From assembly GCF_000972845.2 (NCBI RefSeq), contig NC_040017.1, positions 500,938 through 564,937 of the forward strand: a stretch of DNA of 64,000 nucleotides, given 5' to 3'. Within the stretch, counting starts at the first letter, position 1, and the number at the start of each line of letters is the position of its first letter. Below, one piece after another: positions 45,014 to 56,494 of this stretch. The notes below the pieces were generated by a model. It was not told the origin of the DNA and made no database searches. It saw only the letters and a program-made list of their open reading frames with translations. The translations under genes were made by a program, and so were the position numbers. The DNA comes from Larimichthys crocea. Its lineage: Eukaryota; Chordata; Actinopteri; Sciaenidae.

Positions 45014-45990
45014 TAGGGATGGGCATGATTAATCGATAATCGATCATTAAGAATTGTGTCGATCACGTTAATTTTTTTTATCGATCAAACGTTGGTATTA
45101 AATAAAAGGTGTTGTATAGTGTGAGTCTTAAAGCAATGCAATGAGTTTCACTGTGTGGCAGCAATGAAACATTTTACCAATCGGGGGCGATATTTGACTT
45201 AAAAAACAGTATACTCAGCTACCTGCGAATTTCCGTAGATTTCAAAATTAATCATGAAGAGGTCACGGCGAAGTGTGGCGTCGGATCATTTTGAATAAAA
45301 TAATAACAAAGTTCACTGCAAACACTGCGAAGCCGTGTATAAGTACAACATGTCCACGACTCCAATGTTGTACCACTTGAACAATGTGCATCCGACCCTG
45401 GTTAACGTCAGTGCACCCCAGGCTGGCCAAGTTAGCGTGGAGGTACCTGTGCATCCCGGCAACGTCAGTCCCCTCAGAGCGGGTGTGTTCAGCTGCTGGG
45501 CTGATGGTCACCAGGCTGTGCTTGCGTCTGACCCCAGAGCACATTAACATGCTTATCTTTCTCAACAAAAATCAGTAGGCTGGTGCTGAAGTTACTGTTA
45601 GGCGTCCATCACCAATGTAGCCTGTATGGGAGTTACTAGTTTTTATGAGGCTTTGTTAAGTAATTAATTGTTACGTAATCTCTCCCTTACTCCCCCCCGT
45701 CTTTCTCGACTCGGTTTTAAATTAAGTATATTTTGACCAAAGTATTATTATGTTTAAGTTATTGTTTAACATGATCGCCGCACCGCATATTAAGTTTAAC
45801 CATTGAACGTCGGGCTTAACTGCCATAAGAGTTGGACTGTTCTTGTAATAAAGATTTCATCGAGGAAAAAAACATTGTATTTGTATTTTTATTGCACTTT
45901 TAATATAAAAAAATATAATGATTAAATGATAATTGATCATTAATTTTCCCGATGATTGATCAAAGAAATTTATTCGAATGCCCATCCCTA
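45014..45990 (+). mobile_element. hAT transposon, 977 bp, non-autonomous, with 8-bp target duplication
   Basis: The termini are tagggatgggcat and atgcccatcccta, exact inverted repeats of 13 bp, flanked by the identical 8-bp duplication gtccagaa (45006-45013 and 45991-45998). Sub-terminal sequence is rich in atcgat-type palindromes. The interior keeps a BED-type zinc finger relic (about 45253-45410). All of this fits a hAT element that lost its catalytic domain. Confidence 0.93.
45253..45410 (+). pseudogene. BED zinc-finger fragment of a hAT transposase
   Basis: The plus strand gives MKRSRRSVASDHFE, a stop, then NNKVHCKHCEAVYKYNMSTT and PMLYHLNNVHP. CxxC with a following HxxxxH is the BED finger pattern of hAT transposases. 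A stop codon interrupts it, and the RNaseH-like catalytic part is absent. Confidence 0.8.
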
Positions 45991-45998
45991 GTCCAGAA

Positions 45999-46910
45999 GA
46001 AGAAATGATAAAGAAACTAAATGAACTCTCGCAAACATTTGATTAGAGAAGCGGTAGACAGAATTCAATGCCGACTGAAAGATGAATGCAAATCTATGCA
46101 TTTACCAAAGGACAGCACTATTTTCCATCTTACCAGATCACTAAGACTGGTAGAGCATTTAAGTCACACTTAGCCTTTAGTCTCTCATTTTGTCATAGGC
46201 ATGCACACACACAGACACTTCCCACACATAAATTCTACACACCGCAGTGGGCTGGCTGACAATGTTTCCTCTGCTGTTGGAAAGTAAAAGCTGCAGGCTT
46301 AGTACAGCTTATTTGTTGGAGGCCCTGCAGCCATAGTCACCTCCCTTAACCCTGAGCCCTGGCTGGGAGAGGAAGGGGACAGCAAACCTCAGCAGGCAGT
46401 GCTCAGCCGTGCCTCACTTTCATATACTACATATTCAGTCTGGTATAGGTTTCTTATTAGGGGAACCTGATCTCGATTATAAAATATTGGAAACAGTGGT
46501 GGGTGGTAAGTCATCTACAACATTATTATCTTTGACAACCATTTCAGCAACCACTACGAGCTGTAGCAACACTGACAGAACTTATCTCCAACTATGAATG
46601 ACTCAGACTGACTCCGTCCCTTTCATTCTCAGACATGGTGCTCTGTAACTCACACAGCACAGTATCTTCATAATCAATGCCACAGCATACTGTCTGCAAC
46701 TAACCATAGCCAGTCAATTAGAGAAACCAATTTGCATAAACAAGTTTCTAATTTGCTTCTAACATTGAATATTATTGCTCATTAATATGTTGGGTCTTTC
46801 GACTATATGATATATTTTCACTTTATGTAAATATGCCTTATTCAAAGCAAAGCTCTTTTTACATTTACATGCCATTCCTCATCTGTGGTCACGAGGTTTG
46901 AGTAGTGACA
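45999..46910. other. Non-coding flank, nothing recognised
   Basis: About 0.9 kb with no exon or recognised element. Confidence 0.5.
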
Positions 46911-46914
46911 GAAA

Positions 46915-46993
46915 CAACAAGATAGCAGATACAAGAGGACGAGATGAGCTCCCTCCGCTGGGTGGCCGGGCTCAGCTTTAATGATCGAGTGAC
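46915..46993 (+). pseudogene. Short LINE ORF2 C-terminal relic
   Basis: The plus strand encodes IQEDEMSSLRWVAGLSFNDR, resembling the IQAAEM..LR.VAGLS..DRV motif found near the C-terminus of fish endonuclease-reverse-transcriptase proteins. It is only about 25 residues, so the assignment is tentative. Confidence 0.4.
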
Positions 46994-47185
46994 CCCCAAA
47001 TTCCAATGTATGTGGACACACCGCATTGTGAGTGCACTGTGGTCACCACAGCGATATTCAGCCATTCTAGTCAATGTTTCGAAGCCCACCGGCTGAAACG
47101 CACTTTGTTTCAGAGGTGTTCCAGAAGCAGGACTCCGGGCTCCGAGTTGAATATGACGACGGCACCCTGCTAAACCTGCTGCCAC

Positions 47186-50146
47186 TACGACCCAACCTCA
47201 TATAAGCATAATGTTATTTCACCAAAAGACAGGGTGTCTTGTTTTTTTTTTCATGGTTGTCTGCATCACTAATATCAAGCAAGACTCTTCTTGTTTTGAA
47301 GTATAGCTTCTTTAAAACTAAAATGTTTCAGCCACACAATAATAACAAGGAAATCCAGTCACTTTATTTGCTCTGCAGTCTGTTTAAGCACAGACCACGT
47401 CATCGTGAGCATGATGGTTAACAGACCCCTCAGCATTGTCCTGCTCCAGCATTAGTATGTGACAGGGTGCTGTTCATGTACCCAGTGCAGCCAACCCCCA
47501 CCCTTCATGGTATATGAGAGGCTTGAATGTGTCTTAGTCTGGGCAAAGCACAACAGCATGACGCAAGACGTCATCATATTCTTTGTTCTAACTTATGAAG
47601 TTTTAATTACCGACTTTGTTCCTTCCCAGTAAATACACTGCCGTGGTGTTTAATGTCCTGGGAGTGAAAGTCTAAAGATACATGAAGATCCCATGGTCTT
47701 ACATACAGCTGTGTTTAGAAATGCTTTTCAGAGTACTACTTTGGCAGGCAACGCCAACTGGTTACGAAGGCAGAAATCAACAATTTCCGTCTGCCCAGCC
47801 CTGACGAAACCACATTCATGTTAAAACATGAGACTTGGAGACAGGAATGATAAATAGAAGTGAAGACTAATTCTCTAAATATCTGAAGACTGCAGGTTTG
47901 GATGGTGATGGCACCACTGAAACCAAGAAGAGGATTTCATAAATATCCCAAAGCTACTGCATCCATCATCATCATGGTTAACCAATATGAGAACTCCACC
48001 ATATTAATGCTATTCAAGAGGTTGTTCCCACCTTAATGTGAATGTTCTGAGAATAGCTTGATGGATGAATTTGGTTAAATTACACAATAGTTAATTTTGG
48101 CCAAGAAAATATCACATCCAGAAGTAAAAAGATCTGCGTAATCTGTAGAACTTTTTCCTAGAAATCAAGTAAGGTAAGGAACCAGAACCAGAACAATAAA
48201 GAATATCCATATTTAAAGTGGATTCTAGTTGTCATTAAGACGCAAGCACATTATGCTCAACTGGTTCTGATTCTTGGTGTCAAAATTTGATTTTGAATCC
48301 ATTTTAGATTCAAAGCCAATTCTCTATTGAACAAACACAAAGAGGATAGAAAGAGTAGCTTTAGTTTCAGGCCAATACACTGCATTGTGTGCCAAACCAT
48401 TCACTTGAGTCCTCAGTCCATTGAAATATAATATGAAACTTAACTGGTCTATCTAAATGAAGGTCATTGTCTGTGTGTGTGAGTGCACGTAGCTTTTTAA
48501 TTGAAAACATTTGATGCAACCAGAGTAGGCTTAGTAGTAAGCTTTGTCAAAAGCTGCAGTGTGTGTGTGATATTGCTGATGTCTGGTGGACACAAAATAC
48601 TTTAATAGAGCTTTGTTTTCAAAGCTAATTATTAAGTTTATTAAATCCAAAATACCCACTTAACAGTTACCTTTTCTGAAGATAAAGAAATATGAACATA
48701 ACTCTAGTGTGTGGGTGCTGTACATTCCAGCAACATAATTAACCAAGATTATTATACAAACAGATTTTTGGTATCATGATTTTAATGTCATAAATTGTTT
48801 TCACTGACCGAGTATTTTAAGCTAAATAAAATAGGTGTCAAAGTAAATACACTACATGAAATAAAACAGATAATGTACTGAGCATCATTTAGTCAGTGTG
48901 TGCTCAACAAGATGAATCCAACTACATGAAATGAGTCCATATATTCTGTACTGTATCTGAATCAGCTGAGCCAGGTTGGGACAGAGCAGGGCAGACCAAT
49001 GCATCACTCCACCATCTGTTTCCCCTCTAACACCATGTTGCCAACTTCTTCTCAGTGGGTTACTCGTGCCTGATGAGCCAAGTGGCCGTTGTTGCTTTTA
49101 GGCAAACATCCTCAACTGTTAACTGGTAGTTATACAAGTGAGGAGCATTTCACAACAAAACATTACAGCTAATTCCTCGCCTTAGCCTCCCTGTGAGAAG
49201 GAGCTCATGCAAGACTAAGCTGCAGATAAATGTTTCAAGTATTCCCCCTGCACTGCGACTGAGGAATGTGGAAATTGGGTAAACACTGTAGAGCGTTCTT
49301 ACAGTGAAGCACCTGACAACTGTTTATTTCTTTCTTTTCCTGTCGTTGGGCTTTGTCTTTACTTTCCGCCCACCCACACAATCTCACATCTCTGTGTCTT
49401 CTCCTTGGTGATTCAGTGTTGCAGGGAGGGGGAAGTCACAAAGCATGCCAGGCTGCCAACACCTTTAGTTTATTAGTGGGAGTGCATGAGGGGCCTGCTG
49501 TTTCTCCAAGGCTGCTGCTGCTGCTGCTGCAACTGCCCTTAAAGGAAAATTCCACCTTCAGATTCAATTTTGCAATCAGACATTATCAGTCTGCAAGGTC
49601 AATGCACTGCAGGCACGTCTCTATTTAACATCATTTTGAGGAAGATCTTGTCAAATCAATCAACAAGCAACCAGACCAACAAAACCATTCCAGGAGATAA
49701 AAGGGAGGAAAGCAGTGAGTGAAAGCTGAGAGATCAGAGTGAGAAACAAATGTGGAAGGTGTGACAGACAACAAAAGATAAGTCACTGCTGTCACCACAA
49801 ACCAACAAGAGGATGACGCAAACTAGACTAGCACTCTTCTCCTACAATGATCTGCTTAACCTGAGCTTCAGTTTCAGAACAATAACAAAATATGACACAA
49901 ATAACTGCAAGCATGCATAGGTTTTCTGGCATGCTTGACTTTCTTTTAGCATGACCTGACTACTTCTTTTACAGGACTTCATATTAAAGCCAGACCGATA
50001 TAACAACAGGACAATTCTATTGGCCAGCATCGGCCTATCAGAGATATCTCTATCATCATATATAGTGTCCAACATGCTCTGATATGAAAACATTTTTACA
50101 GGATATTTGGATAGAAGCTAAATGTAACTGTAGCCTATAACAGTAT
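47186..50146. other. Non-coding stretch, no gene recognised
   Basis: Almost 3 kb with no long ORF bearing a domain and no complete mobile element. Short GT tracts and a (CTG)n at about 49510-49530 are present. Confidence 0.5.
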
Positions 50147-50819
50147 AAGGAAACTAGGGGTGGCACGGTACATGTATTCGTATTGAACCGTCACGGTACG
50201 GGGGTCACGTTTCGGTACGCGCATTTTCACGGAGAATACACAGTACAAAAGTTTGATGTTGAAATGAATGCAGAATCGTTTCGCGAGGGAGTTCTTTCAG
50301 GACACATTTAACCTTGCACATGCAAACTCTGATTGGTCTACTCTAGCTCTTCGAACTCCCCCTTCAAATACAACCTCTGGTAGGTTAGTTGTGGTTGTGA
50401 GTAGGCTAACACTGAGAATGGCGAGTGACTCGGGCGCACAGGAGTTAGACGACCCACCTGCATCATTTAAGTCAGTGGTGTGGGATCAGTGTTAATTTCG
50501 TCAGACGAGACGAGACAAAATATGTTCGTCAACGAGCCTTTTTCCCCTGACGATGATGAGTCGATACAATGTTCTAAAAACACTGACGAAAAATGTGCCA
50601 ATGTGCGTTTTTGTTGACGAATAAAGACGAGACGAAAATGTCATACCAGAAATAAAAATAAACAAAACGTCCTCCTTGTTTTCGTCTAGAAAGTCCAGTC
50701 CTGCTGTCATGTGTTTGTGCCAGCAGTTCTTTTACTGTAGGTAACGTCACGGCCACACGTTTGAGATCCTCTGGCTGCTCTCGCACCTGTGGCTTGAAAA
50801 CAAACAGTATGCAGGAGAA

Positions 50820-51010
50820 ACACGGTGTATGGACAGCGCAATCTAGAGCATGAAACGGGCCTTAGAAGTCAGGACCGACCCCGTCCGGGCCCGGTAGAAT
50901 TCGACCTGAGCCCAGCCTGGCCCGTTTTGATTGACAGCTTTGTAGAGCCCGAACCCGTTTCCATTATTAAAATGTGCGCATATGGCATAACAGTCAAGAA
51001 TGAGTCTAGC
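50820..51010. repeat. Repeat fragment with gggcccgg / cccgaaccc motifs inside B
   Basis: Contains ccgtccgggcccggtagaat, gagcccagcctggcccg and gagcccgaacccg, a pattern seen in terminal parts of some fish DNA transposons. The boundaries are unclear. Confidence 0.35.
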
Positions 51011-51599
51011 CTCCCCATTTGTGCTAAACAGTGATGGACTCATCTTAATTTTAACATTTTAGTAGATGCAACTGGCATAAAATCAATTTATTTATATTGA
51101 AATTTAACAATTGCATGTAGAACATGTCATAATAGGGTGTACCTGCTATTAGTAGATTAAAAAATGAAATTTAAGTGCATATTAAGTGTGTATTGAAACA
51201 ACAGACAAGACACTTAGCAAAGTTGCATTGAAGATGAATTAGGGCTGCTCGATTATGGAAAAAAATCAATATCACGATTATTATGGTCAATATTGAAATC
51301 ACGATTATTCAAACGATTAATTTTGAGTTTTACAATGCATTTATTCAGCATTTCTCTCTCTCACACTTTGTTATTGATTCTTTATGCAAAGTGTTCAAAT
51401 TGAAAATACATTTTGGCTACAAATATGTACTTTACAGCTGTTTTGCAATGTATAAAGCATTAAATCAATAAAATAAATATACTTTATGGAACATTAAATA
51501 AGGCATAGAAAAACATAAATGTATCCAAAATAAACTATGGCTCCAGCTGCTCTGCAAATTCTCTATTTATAGAACAAAATAAATATAATAATAGACATA

Positions 51600-52334
51600 A
51601 GCATCAATAAGCAATAAGCATCTTGAAACCCTCACCCTCTACTGTATTAATGGGTTGCATATGTTTAGCTAAGAAATATCCAATGGCAGCTGTTAGGCCC
51701 CGTTTACACGTACACAGGTATTTTAAAAAACGGACACATTTCCCTTTGTTTGTACCGATCTTTTACACGCAAATGGTGAATTTGCCTCTGAAAACGAATC
51801 GAGTTTTAGGCAGCTGATGCGCCAAAAGTGCGACCAATGTTTACCTTTCGCTACGACGATGATCATGGAAGCAGCCGCCCATAGGCTTGGCGTAGTTATG
51901 ATGGCGCTCCATGGCGTATTCATGCGGGTTGATGTAAACGAAAACTTTTTGGAAAATGATGCTATGTGCACGATGTTATTTTGGAAAACGGAGGGAGGGA
52001 AATATTCGTTTCTCAACATACCCGGCTATGTGTAAACGCAGCCTGATGTCTTGTGCCTCTCCGAACTTGTCGGATAAGGAGTCGCATTAAACAATGTGTC
52101 TGTGATCGATGACTGAGTTTGCGTTGACGTCTTGCTGCTTGTGGCACTGGCTTTGTCTTTTTGTTTCTTTATTAATTCATCGTGAGTGACTTTGTGCTTT
52201 TGTTTGAGATGGTTGAATACATTTGTAGTGTTACCAAGAGGAGCAGCTATTACCTTGTAGCAAATCTTGCACATTATGTGCTGCTGCTTCTCGTCGCTTT
52301 CAATCTCACTCAGTTTTTGAACACCAAAAGACAC
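51600..52334 (-). pseudogene. hAT transposase N-terminal relic of element C, split by MITE D
   Basis: The minus strand from 52334 gives a BED zinc finger: MCKICYKVIAAPLGNTTNVF then NHLKQKHK (CxxC ... HxxxxxH), followed by a Ser/Thr/Lys linker and PYPTSSERHKT. There D (51696-52043) intervenes. Beyond D the frame resumes with AAIGYFLAKHMQPINTVEGE then GFKMLIA, the conserved segment that follows the linker in hAT transposases. The remaining catalytic domain is missing. Confidence 0.85.
51696..52043. mobile_element. MITE D nested in element C
   Basis: The ends ggccccgtttacac and gtgtaaacgcagcc are inverted with two mismatches. About 348 bp, no coding capacity. It splits the transposase ORF of C cleanly, which defines it as a later insertion. 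No target duplication can be fixed, so the superfamily is open. Confidence 0.7.
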
Positions 52335-53098
52335 ACCTCCTCACTCTTCCGCTGCGTGAGTGAGTATGGGCTAGTATATGGGCTGCGTATGGTCAGCGGG
52401 GCCGGAGAAATGGAATGTATTGCGCATGCGCGTCTCTCAGAAATTGTGTAATGAAAAGTGGAAAATAAATCGTTTAAACTCGATTATATGATTTTTGAGA
52501 TAGTTTGACAACAAAATCGAAATCGTGATTAAAATTCGATTAATTGCACAGCCCTAAGATGAATTCATTCAGTTCAATTCAATCAAGACATTTAATCAAT
52601 ATGTTAGCTGTGGAACACAAGTGAACTGGAATTAATAAACAAAAAAATAATAATACCTGAAATAAATAGAAGAAGACTAAAATGTTTTAACTAAAACTGG
52701 ACTAAAATACCCTGTTGTCACGTTTGTCTAAAACCAGACAAAAATTTTGAGACTTTTAGTCGACTAAAATATGACGAACAAAAATGATTTGTGAAAGACT
52801 AAAAGTGACTAAGATGAAGAATGAACTTTGAAACAAGACTAAGACTAAATTTAAAAATGGGTGACAAAATTAACACTGATTCCAGCATATGGAAACTTTG
52901 TGTTCTTGTTGTTTTACTTCAGGAATTTGCAGCTACCTCAGCTTGAGATTTGCACAATAAAAACAGCCGTTGAGGATAGCCTTTTTGGTTATGTTTTTTT
53001 TTCCTGCACTGTACCGAAAATGTACCGAACCGTAAGGTCTGAACCGAGGTACGTACCGAACCGTGACTTTTGTGTACCGTGCCACCCCTAAAGGAAAC

Positions 53099-54114
53099 AT
53101 AGATGAGGAAACAATAGATTAAACTCGGACATGTACAGGACAAATGGCCATTTTTATTACAGTTATTTACTGTATTTTTGTCTTGACTCATTTTATCTAA
53201 CTGATATACCAGTCAGAGAAGGACCTGAAGACTTGAGCTGGAGTCTCTTCAGAGGTGAGGTTATGAGCGCTTTGACTGATCAGAAACTTGCGGTTGAGAT
53301 TCAGAGCAGTGTCGTGTTTCACCTTACACCAAGCTGAAATGTGTTTGTGTTAAATTAATTGAGGCTCTTCTCTCCTGTTACTGATATTGTATCCTCCTCG
53401 CAGGATATTTTCCCCATTGATCTGTTAGTGGAAGCAATGGAGGATGAGGCGGCTCTCCATGGAGGATCGGTGAAACCAAACCACATCGACACTTAATAAC
53501 GAGGGGCGACTTTGCACCTTGTGAGGCCCGGTGAGAGAGATTTGCATTACTGAGAAAGAAAAGAACAGTAGAAAACAGAGGATTCACAAAGGTTCCTCTC
53601 ACTTCTCAGCTGTTTCTGCTCTGAAATTAACTGTGTGATAAGAAGAAGGTTTCTTTGATTAGTGGATGAATTACCTTTGTCATAGACACGGCTGCTGTGA
53701 GCAATCTGTCAAACACAGTCGGATTGTTGCCTCTGACATCATCATGCACACTCAGTAAATTAAGAAATGAAGCTGGGGTTGAGCCAGAGCGCCCCACCCT
53801 CACATTTTAGAACATAATCAAGCTCATTGAAATAACTTATCTCACTTTATTTAGATCTTCCGGTTTTCTCTAATGAGCAGGCACAGAGTTTTGAATAAAA
53901 CGTTGAGGGTAGAGCTGCAATCTTTGGTGGATTTCAATGACTATACAGAATGGACAGAGCATGACCATGTAAGCTGTACTGCCTCTTCTGCATCCCGGCT
54001 AATCTAAAAATCAGTCCTGAGGTGGGCCAAATGACACCTGGGTGCTCTGTAACAGTACCTACCTGTCAATCAAAGCGGCCACGCTGTTAATTCTGCATAA
54101 CTTTAAGGCCTTAA
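53099..54114. other. Non-coding stretch, nothing recognised
   Basis: About 1 kb with no recognised element or exon. Confidence 0.5.
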
Positions 54115-54677
54115 AGGTCCAGTGTGTAAGATTTAGAAACATTTATTGGCAGGAATGGAAGCCATTACTCATGGATGGAATGACAGCGTTTCTACAGTAG
54201 TAGCAACTTAAAAGTTCCCGTTCAAGCTGAACGCCAGCTGAATGGCAGCCGTCTTCCAGCTGACTTCCAGCCGGCTCCCTGCAAAGTCCCGTGAAGGGAG
54301 AGACCCCCCTCCTTCTCCTGGGCGTGTCTATTTTTTACTGTAACTCCACCCATTCATGTGATTACAGGGTATGACCAGGAGATGGCGCTTCTCTCACAGA
54401 ACTTATTTACAGTTGTTCTACCTGGAGATGACGTAGCTTACACACATCGTTAACATTCTCGTTGCTCAATCTTTCGTTTGCGCTTACAGTAACAGGCTTA
54501 TTGGTCTCCCAGTGTCACAGATCACAGAGCGGAAAATGCAGCTGGTTTGAGTAATGCATAGTGTACAGTAGCCGTATGATTTGAGCGTGTTCATGAATTG
54601 AAATTAAATTTAAGGTGTTTATATCTAACATGTCAGCATTCACCAAATCAACAACATCTAGTCTGTTCTGTCTTTAC

Positions 54678-55015
54678 TAGTGGTGGGCCGTTATGCGTGC
54701 TGCTGCGTTAAGGTGAGACTCTTATCAGGCGATAAAAAAATATCACCATTAATCTATTCTCAAAGCTGTTCCAGCCTTTGAGGTCGCTTTTTGACTTTTT
54801 TTCTTCTTTGTTCATTTTTGTTTTCTTCGCTGTAACTCTTTGGAGTCCTGATCTCTCTAGCAATGTTGGTTTTAGAAAGTTTTTGAGTTTTTCTCGTGTT
54901 TTTTAAATGCCGCTTCCACCTGGACAGCTGCCTTTGTTTACTCCGGGAACAGCTGATCGCGCTAATGCCGGGCCGGCATTGGCGCATTAATCTACAGTAT
55001 CTATGGCCACCACTA
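54678..55015. mobile_element. 338-bp hAT-like MITE with exact 8-bp target duplication
   Basis: Ends tagtggtggg and its partner ccaccacta, flanked by gtctttac at 54670-54677 and 55016-55023. The 8-bp duplication and short inverted ends fit hAT. The interior contains no known coding domain, although an unbroken minus frame (54760-54987) exists. Confidence 0.85.
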
Positions 55016-55281
55016 GTCTTTACATAATTACTGAAGCGTCTCTTCTCTTGTGCTCGCGCACTCTCTCTCGCTCATCTGCATGTAAACAACAAACTAACCC
55101 TTAAAAATTTGCAAAAAGAATTGAAGAATAACAACAGCAATAATACCTCCTATTGAATATTTGATCACAGTTTGATCGTTGTGAGACGCCATTTAAAAAG
55201 GGAGAATACCTGGTGATTAACAGCCCTTTGGAAACCCTTTGTTATGTAGGTATCAACCTTTTGTTTGCACTTGATGGGCCT

Positions 55282-55299
55282 CCCCCCCCCCCCCCCCCC
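55282..55299 (+). repeat. Poly-C run (18 C)
   Basis: Eighteen consecutive C, G on the other strand, followed by acgtgtcacgc. A likely sequencing-length-uncertain site. Confidence 0.95.
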
Positions 55300-56494
55300 A
55301 CGTGTCACGCAAATCAGAGCGGAAAATGCAGGACAGACAATCATGGATGTGACGTCTTTACTGTGTTTTACTGGCAGTTCGTGGATTTATTATGGCTAAA
55401 TGGAATTCTGAAACAAATCTTTTTTTTTTGCAAAGGCACGCATGCAAATCAAACAAAACAAACGTATAAAACATTCTAATAATAATACAAAATATCTATA
55501 TATTATATATATACACTGACAGTAAATGGAAAGAAATTACGAGTGAATCAAGTATGAATATCAAGTATGTGGCCATAGATCAGGGGTCAGGAACCTACAG
55601 TACCGTACTCATTCCGAATGTTTCTGAAGTGTCCGTGCTGTGTTTTAGTTCATGCTGGAGGGAGCCCGAGCCGGGTGGTCTCCTCTGCGCCCGCTTTCGA
55701 CAAGTCACATTAATGTTATGATATATTTTATTTATTATTGGTTAACTGTTTTACCAAATCAACAACATCTAGGTATTCTGTCCTCACTGTAACTAATTAC
55801 CGCAGCTTTCCTCCGCGCACTCCTCTCTCTGTCGCTCCCTCTTATCTGCATGTAGTGAAAGCACAGCTGGACATCATATCCATCATACTTTACGTATACT
55901 GTACTATCAATATGGCCACTATGGCGTTCAGAGGATATTCGAAATCGAACGTGTTTCATACTGCGGCTTCAGAACAGCATAACAGATATAACTCTTAAAA
56001 AACAGTTACGGGCGGAGTGTTTCTTTAATAACAAGTTTATGTTGGCATGTTGTTGTTGTGCGTGACATGGAGTTGCGGCTCAGTGTTATTTATCACAACT
56101 GTTTTTCTCCCATCAACCAATCGTGGAATACTTGGTGCTGTGTGGGGCGATATGAACGGATCATGATGATCCTTTGCACCACTAACCACATCCATGATTG
56201 TGCTCTGTCTCAGCTGATGGGTCTCCCGCTCCCCCCCGCGTATCTGTTCAGATGTGTCTTAGTTTAGACAGTCTACGGTGAGAGCGGAAATCACTGCTCC
56301 CCCCGTGGACAAATGGGCATTGCAGCTGTTTTCACACAGACTGCTAGGGCGTTTCCAGATGGGCCCTCACTGACTACGTCATCGCGGGGATTACTTCGGT
56401 CACGTGCCAGCCAAGAGCCTGTGACGGACCAGCCACGGTCCCGTACGGTCCCGTCACGGTTCCGTCACGGAAAACACGGGAACTTTTAAGTTGC

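Larger units (their letters stand above)
51240..52556 (-). mobile_element. hAT element C nested in B
   Basis: The ends tagggctgctcgatta and taattgcacagccctа-type terminus share tagggctg as inverted repeat, and the exact 8-bp duplication agatgaat flanks both (51232-51239, 52557-52564). The minus strand carries a hAT transposase N-terminus with BED finger, split by element D. Total length is 1317 bp. Confidence 0.9.
50487..52878. mobile_element. Element B nested in A
   Basis: The left end is cagtgttaatttcgtcag and the right end tgacaaaattaacactg, inverted over about 17 bp with one mismatch. Inner sequences repeat gacgagacgaaaat (left) and gactaaaat (right). It interrupts the transposase start of element A right after FKSVVW. 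No exact 8-bp duplication is seen, so either the insertion point has decayed or part of A was deleted. Superfamily not proven. Confidence 0.75.
50155..53090 (+). mobile_element. Outer hAT element A of a nested transposon cluster
   Basis: The ends taggggtggcacggtac and gtaccgtgccaccccta are perfect 17-bp inverted repeats, and the identical 8-bp sequence aaggaaac flanks both (50147-50154, 53091-53098). At 50418 an ORF starts MASDSGAQELDDPPASFKSV, resembling a hAT transposase N-terminus just before its BED finger. It is cut at VVW by element B. Elements B, C and D account for most of its 2936 bp. Confidence 0.93.
54203..56494. mobile_element. 2.3-kb block bounded by 19-bp perfect inverted repeats
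   Basis: gcaacttaaaagttcccgt at 54203-54221 is matched in reverse at 56476-56494. The inside holds two related sub-blocks sharing agagcggaaaatgcag (about 54528 and 55317) and accaaatcaacaacatctag (about 54643 and 55753), a C18 run, and a hAT-like MITE (54678-55015). No transposase motif was found and no clear target duplication. It may be a non-autonomous DNA element or two elements joined. Confidence 0.55.

Noticed and set aside
54760..54987. Lys/Arg-rich minus ORF inside the 338-bp MITE
   Set aside because: Basic low-complexity composition without any zinc finger or catalytic motif; better explained as the interior of a non-coding MITE.
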